In this document: positions 21,983 through 25,247 of the stretch, in pieces
Position numbering within the stretch: position 1 is the first letter of the stretch
Layout of the letters: each line of letters starts with the position of its first letter
NCBI GenBank assembly: GCA_017631875.1
Contig: JAGBSL010000058.1
Location: forward strand, 1 to 25,247
DNA from: Bacteroidales bacterium
Lineage (GTDB): Bacteria; Bacteroidota; Bacteroidia; Bacteroidales; UBA932
Length of the DNA stretch: 25,247 nucleotides
Direction: 5' to 3'
Made by a program: the position numbers and the translations under genes
Notes under the pieces: generated by a model
What the model saw: only the letters and a program-made list of their open reading frames with translations
The model's database searches: none
Told to the model about the DNA's origin: nothing

Positions 21983-23238
21983 TCCTTGTAACCTAACTGG
22001 CGCTCGATAGCGTCGTTTTCCTTGTTCAGGCGCTCGACTTCCTTGCGGAGGGCCGGCGTTATGTCTTCGCAATGCTTGTGGCACTGCATTGATTTCGAGT
22101 ACATGCGGCCTATGCAGAAGTTGCTGTGGGTGCAGCCGCTGCAATGGTTCTCGTCTGCCTGCATCTTGTTGACGAAGTCTGTGTCCTCGAGTACGGCACG
22201 TCCCATCTGGATCATAGGGAAGCCTTTCTCAATAGCTTCGTCAGCACTCTTGCGATCTGTGACTCCACCGACATAAGTGAACGGGAAGTCAGGCATCGCC
22301 TCGCGGAACTTCAGCGCATCCTCCATGAAGAAGAGCTTCTTGAACGGTACGCTTGGGGCAACGAGCTTGCCTGCAAGACTGACTCCGAGCTTCAGCCACC
22401 ATTTGCTCCATGGGAAGTAGTGAACGATGGTCTTCACCGGGAACTGTCCGCGCATCACGTACTGCGGGTGACGGCTTACGAAGCCTCCTGACAATACTAT
22501 GGACTCGATTCCGAGGTTGCGGAGTTCCTTTGCCACCTCTATTAGCTCGTCAGTTTCCTGACCGCCCTTGAATCCGTCGCGCGTATTCAGCTTTGCGAAC
22601 AGTGCAACCTTGCCTTTTCCTGCCGCTACGGCCTTGCTCACGCACATCCTCATGAACCTCATCCTGTTTTCCAGACTGCCTCCGAACTCGTCGCGTCTCT
22701 TGTTTGTGTACGGCGAGAGGAACTGCGAGATGAGGTATCCGTGTCCTGCATGTATCTCGATTGCGTCAAAACCTGCCTCTATCGCGAGCTCCACAGCCTT
22801 TCCGTATGCGTCGGCAACCTCATTGATCTGCTCCATGTTCATCTTCTGGACGAATGTAGGGGAGTAGAGGTTGAAGCCGCGGCTTGCGCCGTAAGGCATG
22901 CAGCCGCAGATCGATCGGTGGGACATGTTGCCGCAGTGGCCCAGCTGGATGGACGCCTTTGCGCCTTCTGCGTGGATCGCGTCAGTGAGCTTCTTGAGCT
23001 CGGGGACGATCTCCTCACGCATCCAGAGCTGATTCTCGAACGAGAGTCCGCTCTGGCACACGGCCGCGTATGCTACGGTTGTCATTCCGATACCGCCGCG
23101 AGCCACTGCCGTGTGGTAGTCGAAAAGCTCCTGCGAAGGTCTCTGTCCGGGACACATCGCTTCGAAGGCCGCAGATCTTACGGTCCTGTTCCTCAGCTCT
23201 ATCGGGCCGATCTTGTATGGTGTAAACAATTCGCTCAT
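21979..23238 (-). CDS. NADH:flavin oxidoreductase (Old Yellow Enzyme family), candidate steroid/bile-acid 5-beta-reductase
   Basis: A 419-residue FMN enzyme with the OYE TIM barrel: N-terminal LFTPYKIGPIELRNR (4-18), H163 and H166 in IHAGHGYLISQFLSP (162-176), then NKRRDEFGGSLENR (179-192) and the late phosphate site GGVTDRKSADEAIEKG (324-339). The C-terminus has a cysteine cluster (C366, C369, C375, C386, C390) that resembles, with wider spacing, the 4Fe-4S site of dienoyl-CoA-reductase-type relatives; whether it binds iron-sulfur is open. I start at the ATG at 23238 (MSELFTPYK); an ATG at 23253 lies in a hairpin and a TTG at 23271 is weaker. It follows the 5-alpha-reductase gene directly, which suggests reduction of a 4-ene-3-oxo steroid. 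Other enone substrates are possible. Confidence 0.88.
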   Translation of the reverse strand: MSELFTPYKIGPIELRNRTVRSAAFEAMCPGQRPSQELFDYHTAVARGGIGMTTVAYAAVCQSGLSFENQLWMREEIVPELKKLTDAIHAEGAKASIQLGHCGNMSHRSICGCMPYGASRGFNLYSPTFVQKMNMEQINEVADAYGKAVELAIEAGFDAIEIHAGHGYLISQFLSPYTNKRRDEFGGSLENRMRFMRMCVSKAVAAGKGKVALFAKLNTRDGFKGGQETDELIEVAKELRNLGIESIVLSGGFVSRHPQYVMRGQFPVKTIVHYFPWSKWWLKLGVSLAGKLVAPSVPFKKLFFMEDALKFREAMPDFPFTYVGGVTDRKSADEAIEKGFPMIQMGRAVLEDTDFVNKMQADENHCSGCTHSNFCIGRMYSKSMQCHKHCEDITPALRKEVERLNKENDAIERQLGYKE

Positions 23239-23274
23239 ATCTGTTTCCGTCATTGCCGACCTGATCGGCAATTT

Positions 23275-24054
23275 TTACCAGATGAAAGGTATAATATGCT
23301 TTTTGTTCAGCTTACGGTATTCGTCTCCAAACTCCTTCTCGTACTTCTCTGTCAGCGACTTCGCGCGCGGACCGAGGTTGGCGAATGTCCATACGGCGAA
23401 GAGAAGACCCGCAGGGGACCATGTCAGGATAGCGTATCCGATCCACTCTGTCAGCTCTCCGAAGTAGTTTGCTGATGTTACATATTTATAAAATCCCTTG
23501 CGGGGTATATAATGCTTTGTGTCGCCTGGCTTGCGCAGGTTGCGGATCACGTGGTCCGAATGCAGGTTGATCGCCATTCCTGCAAGGAAGATGATGGTTC
23601 CGATGATGAACTGCGGGCTGTAGAGCCATGCTGCCGAGTACATCCCTGCCGGAGCTTCGCCGTATAGCCAGCCTCCGATAAGATATGCATTCAATGTGTT
23701 GAACACCAGTCCCATGAGCATGATCGCAATCGGCATTGTGCTCTTTCCTCTCATCATCAGAGGGAAGATGAATGACCTCTGGAAGTAGTGCAGCAGGTAG
23801 AATCCCGCCATGATGTAGAGGACTGCCTTTGAGTTTCCTGTGTCGACTCCCGATAAGGCAAACCTGATGGTGTAGTATAGCAGGAAGATGAACGCCGGAG
23901 CCTCCATCAGCACCCACGCCACCTTATTGCTTATCTTCGGACCCCAATTGGAGGCCGACAGGTAGCCGTATCCTGCCTTGAAGAAGAACAGGGCAATGAA
24001 GACTATCACCGCCATCACCGCCATGCTCGCCATTATGATATAATATGTATTCAT
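23275..24054 (-). CDS. 3-oxo-5-alpha-steroid 4-dehydrogenase (steroid 5-alpha-reductase, SRD5A family)
   Basis: A 259-residue multi-pass membrane enzyme that resembles animal SRD5A1/2 across its full length. It has the E of the membrane motif (E51 in LMEAPAF), Y90 in HYFQRSFIFPLMMRG (89-103), the NADPH-binding GMAINLHSDHVIRNLRKPGD (159-178) and IPRKGFYKYVTSANYFGELT (183-202), ending IIPFIW. E51 and Y90 match the pair that binds the 3-oxo group in SRD5A2 (E57, Y91). It should reduce the 4,5 double bond of a 3-oxo-4-ene steroid to the 5-alpha form with NADPH. It is first in a two-gene operon with the OYE-type reductase, three to 36 bp apart depending on that start. The family is secure; the true substrate, bile acid or other steroid, is inferred. 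Confidence 0.92.
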   Translation of the reverse strand: MNTYYIIMASMAVMAVIVFIALFFFKAGYGYLSASNWGPKISNKVAWVLMEAPAFIFLLYYTIRFALSGVDTGNSKAVLYIMAGFYLLHYFQRSFIFPLMMRGKSTMPIAIMLMGLVFNTLNAYLIGGWLYGEAPAGMYSAAWLYSPQFIIGTIIFLAGMAINLHSDHVIRNLRKPGDTKHYIPRKGFYKYVTSANYFGELTEWIGYAILTWSPAGLLFAVWTFANLGPRAKSLTEKYEKEFGDEYRKLNKKHIIPFIW

Positions 24055-24079
24055 ATTATCGTTTCTACACTATATCCCG

Positions 24080-24087
24080 CAAAGGTA
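24080..24087 (-). promoter_or_regulatory. Predicted -7 promoter box of the reductase operon
   Basis: TACCTTTG on the minus strand matches TAnnTTTG exactly; the start would be near 24073, giving a leader of about 19 nt before the ATG at 24054. It is divergent from the box at 24118. Confidence 0.55.
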
Positions 24088-24117
24088 ATCAAATTTTCTC
24101 AATTTGAATTTTTTGTA

Positions 24118-24125
24118 TACTTTTG
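24118..24125 (+). promoter_or_regulatory. Predicted -7 promoter box of the glutaminyl cyclotransferase gene
   Basis: TACTTTTG matches TAnnTTTG. Transcription would begin near 24132 with a leader of about 23 nt before the ATG at 24155. This argues against an in-frame TTG at 24104, which lies upstream of the box. Confidence 0.55.
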
Positions 24126-24154
24126 TCGGAGTTTTAGAGAATTATAGGACAATT

Positions 24155-24907
24155 ATGAGGTTAATGCTTTCAATAATAGCGTCGCTTATGCTTCTTTCCT
24201 GCGGTCCTGCAGGACTCAAGGAGTATAAGGTGGAGGTCGTTGCCGAGTATCCTCATGATGTCGAGTCCTATACCCAGGGACTTTTCTTCCAGGACGGCCA
24301 GATGTACGAGAGCACAGGCCTCCACGGAAAGTCCACTTTCCGTAAGGTGGATCTTGCCACAGGCGAGGCACTCGAGAAGATAAAGTTCGACGAGAAGTAC
24401 TTCATAGAGGGATCCGTGATGTTCAAGGATAACCTTTATGTGCTTACATGGGAGACCAGAGCGGCATTCGTGTATGATGCCAAGACATTGGAATTCAAGA
24501 CTTCATGGAAGTATCCTCGTGAGGGATGGGGCATAACCACTGACGGAAAGCAGCTTATCGCCTCTGACGGATCGTCGATGCTCTATTTCATGGACGAGAA
24601 CTTCAAGGTGGAGCGTAAGGTGATGGTCAAGCTTGAGGACAGGCCCGTAAGATGGCTCAATGAACTCGAATACATCGACGGAAAGATATGGGCGAATGTC
24701 TATACTACCGACGAAATAGTCATAATCAATCCAAAGGATGGACGCGTAGAAGGGGTAATCAACTGCCGCGGACTCCTTCCGGACAGACTCCGCTCGGTCG
24801 GAACCGATGTCCTTAACGGAATCGCTTATGACTCCAAGACCGGAAAGATCTATCTGACCGGCAAGAACTGGCCTAAGCTTTACGAAGTGAAGCTGATTGA
24901 AAAATAA
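24155..24907 (+). CDS. Glutaminyl-peptide cyclotransferase, lipoprotein
   Basis: A 250-residue enzyme of the plant/bacterial beta-propeller type (Glu_cyclase_2), which cyclises N-terminal glutamine to pyroglutamate. The signal peptide MRLMLSIIASLMLLSC ends at C16 in a lipobox, so it is a periplasm-facing lipoprotein. Propeller blades show as SYTQGLFFQDGQMYESTGLH (about 37-56), YFIEGSVMFKDNLYVLTWET (about 82-101) and RWLNELEYIDGKIWANVY (about 168-185), with the QGL-x-ESTG and E-G-x(8)-LTW blocks of the family. I start at the ATG at 24155; the upstream TTG extension has no signal-peptide logic. In Bacteroidales, exported proteins often carry an N-terminal glutamine after signal cleavage and these enzymes cap them. 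Monocistronic, divergent from the reductase operon. Confidence 0.9.
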   Translation: MRLMLSIIASLMLLSCGPAGLKEYKVEVVAEYPHDVESYTQGLFFQDGQMYESTGLHGKSTFRKVDLATGEALEKIKFDEKYFIEGSVMFKDNLYVLTWETRAAFVYDAKTLEFKTSWKYPREGWGITTDGKQLIASDGSSMLYFMDENFKVERKVMVKLEDRPVRWLNELEYIDGKIWANVYTTDEIVIINPKDGRVEGVINCRGLLPDRLRSVGTDVLNGIAYDSKTGKIYLTGKNWPKLYEVKLIEK

Positions 24908-24921
24908 ACGAGTTCGCGTAA

Positions 24922-24978
24922 TCTGCTGAATGTCAGATTGTTGTGTTTATGTCCTGCATGGCGAGGAAGGCAGGATAT
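24922..24978 (+). other. Two small hairpins in the space after the cyclotransferase gene
   Basis: AATCTG and CAGATT (24922-24938) and TCCTGC and GCAGGA (near 24953-24975) form two short stems between the cyclotransferase stop and the riboswitch. Neither has a clear T-run, so they are weak terminator candidates. Nothing else is visible in 24908-25025. Confidence 0.35.
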
Positions 24979-25025
24979 TTGTCTAACTAACTGGTTGACA
25001 GCACGTTGCGTGGAACGGAAATATA

Positions 25026-25106
25026 CTTGCAGGGGTGCCACGGGAGACCGAGGCTGAGATCATACCCATGAACCTGATCCGGATAATGCCGGCGTAGGGA
25101 CGCTAA
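25026..25106 (+). promoter_or_regulatory. TPP riboswitch (thi-box aptamer)
   Basis: The conserved aptamer strings are all present in order: AGGGGTGCC (25031-25039), GGCTGAGA (25052-25059), ACCCATGAACCTGATCCGGA (25064-25083), TAATGCCGGCGTAGGGA (25084-25100). It binds thiamine diphosphate and regulates the gene that follows. The P1 stem is short (TTGC with GC-AA). In Bacteroidetes this aptamer often precedes an outer-membrane TonB-dependent thiamine receptor and thiamine transport or synthesis genes. Confidence 0.96.
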
Positions 25107-25112
25107 TCTCAA

Positions 25113-25132
25113 ATGTACATTCGCGTGTACAT
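25113..25132 (+). other. Hairpin between TPP aptamer and terminator
   Basis: ATGTACA and TGTACAT enclose the loop TTCGCG. It lies between the aptamer and the terminator and may be part of the expression platform, for example by competing with the terminator stem. Confidence 0.5.
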
Positions 25133-25135
25133 GCC

Positions 25136-25179
25136 CCTTGCATAAATGTGCATACATTATGCGAGGTTTTTTGTTTTTT
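25136..25179 (+). terminator. Intrinsic terminator of the TPP riboswitch, overlapping the start of the next gene
   Basis: A stem of 13 base pairs with one bulged A: CCTTGCATAA (25136-25145) pairs with TTATGCGAGG (25157-25166) with one wobble, extended by TGT/ACA around a GCAT loop. It is followed at once by T6-G-T6 (25167-25179). This is the form of a riboswitch-controlled attenuator. Confidence 0.75.
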
Positions 25180-25247
25180 GCAGCGCTATGTTCGCTGATC
25201 CCTTTTTCCGCACAAGGTGTGGAGAAAGAAGCGGCCTTTCCAGATGA
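25159..25247 (+). CDS. Start of a secreted protein under TPP riboswitch control (partial; possible TonB-dependent thiamine receptor)
   Basis: The frame opens at the ATG at 25159 and runs off the window after 29 codons. It encodes a clear signal peptide (MRGFLFFAALCSLIPFSAQG) followed by VEKEAAFPD. Directly after a TPP riboswitch, in a Bacteroidales genome, an exported protein is most often the outer-membrane TonB-dependent receptor for thiamine, and the signal peptide fits. No receptor motif lies inside the visible part, so this is inferred from context. The start codon lies in the 3' arm of the terminator hairpin and the T-run codes for residues 4-7, so expression needs transcription through that hairpin. 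No other start in the frame fits better. Confidence 0.6.
   Translation, partial: MRGFLFFAALCSLIPFSAQGVEKEAAFPD

Noticed and set aside
22741..23475. 244-residue plus-strand open frame across the reductase genes
   Set aside because: Antisense to the OYE gene, whose FMN-site motifs are unmistakable; no start context or homology visible.
1..25247. Search for a CRISPR array, tRNA genes, transposase, phage or toxin-antitoxin genes
   Set aside because: No regularly spaced repeats, no cloverleaf candidates and no such protein families are visible anywhere in the window.

Overview
The window looks like chromosomal DNA of a Bacteroidales bacterium, probably an anaerobe of the gut or rumen. The evidence is the gene families (RNase Y next to ZapA, DUF3276/PUR-like, DUF5606, long NusB, YbbR-like, four-subunit 2-oxoacid:ferredoxin oxidoreductase, GlsB-like acyltransferase), the near absence of Shine-Dalgarno sites, and repeated promoter boxes of the Bacteroidetes form TAnnTTTG. 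I cannot name a genus. Most of the window is core chromosome; I see no insertion sequence with a transposase, no phage, no tRNA and no CRISPR array.

Layout. 1-234: tail of a plus-strand gene and a long hairpin terminator. 249-4627 (minus): a DsbD-type thiol:disulfide interchange protein, RNase Y, a probable 6S RNA lying exactly between rny and zapA, ZapA, and a small coiled-coil protein. 4662-7385 (minus): a korDABC-type operon ending in a terminator plus a loopless 30-bp palindrome. 7524-9695 (plus): a two-gene nucleoside-salvage operon (MTA/SAH deaminase, then purine nucleoside phosphorylase). 9708-11996 (minus): NAD synthetase and a PUR-like nucleic-acid-binding protein. 12053-17567 (plus): nusB, yajC, ybbR-like, coaE, DUF5606, rimO and a lipoprotein. 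17564-21332 (minus): a GlsB/OlsB-like N-acyltransferase, a DUF1846 protein and a PagL-like outer-membrane lipid A deacylase. 21373-21878 (minus): RNase P RNA with its terminator. 21979-24054 (minus): an Old-Yellow-Enzyme reductase and a true steroid 5-alpha-reductase homologue. 24118-24907 (plus): a glutaminyl-peptide cyclotransferase lipoprotein. 25026-25247 (plus): a TPP riboswitch, a terminator hairpin and the start of a secreted protein.

The most unusual points are these. (i) The RNase P RNA carries an insertion of about 138 bp in the P3 position, made of consecutive hairpins and flanked by an 8-bp direct repeat; a diverged element with the same hairpin architecture lies just upstream of the rnpB promoter. 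(ii) The OYE and 5-alpha-reductase pair resembles the 5BR/5AR steroid and bile-acid reductase pairs known from gut Bacteroidales. (iii) The NAD synthetase has glycine where the catalytic cysteine of its glutaminase domain is expected. (iv) The TPP riboswitch is followed by a terminator whose 3' arm contains the apparent start codon of the regulated gene and whose T-run encodes part of its signal peptide.
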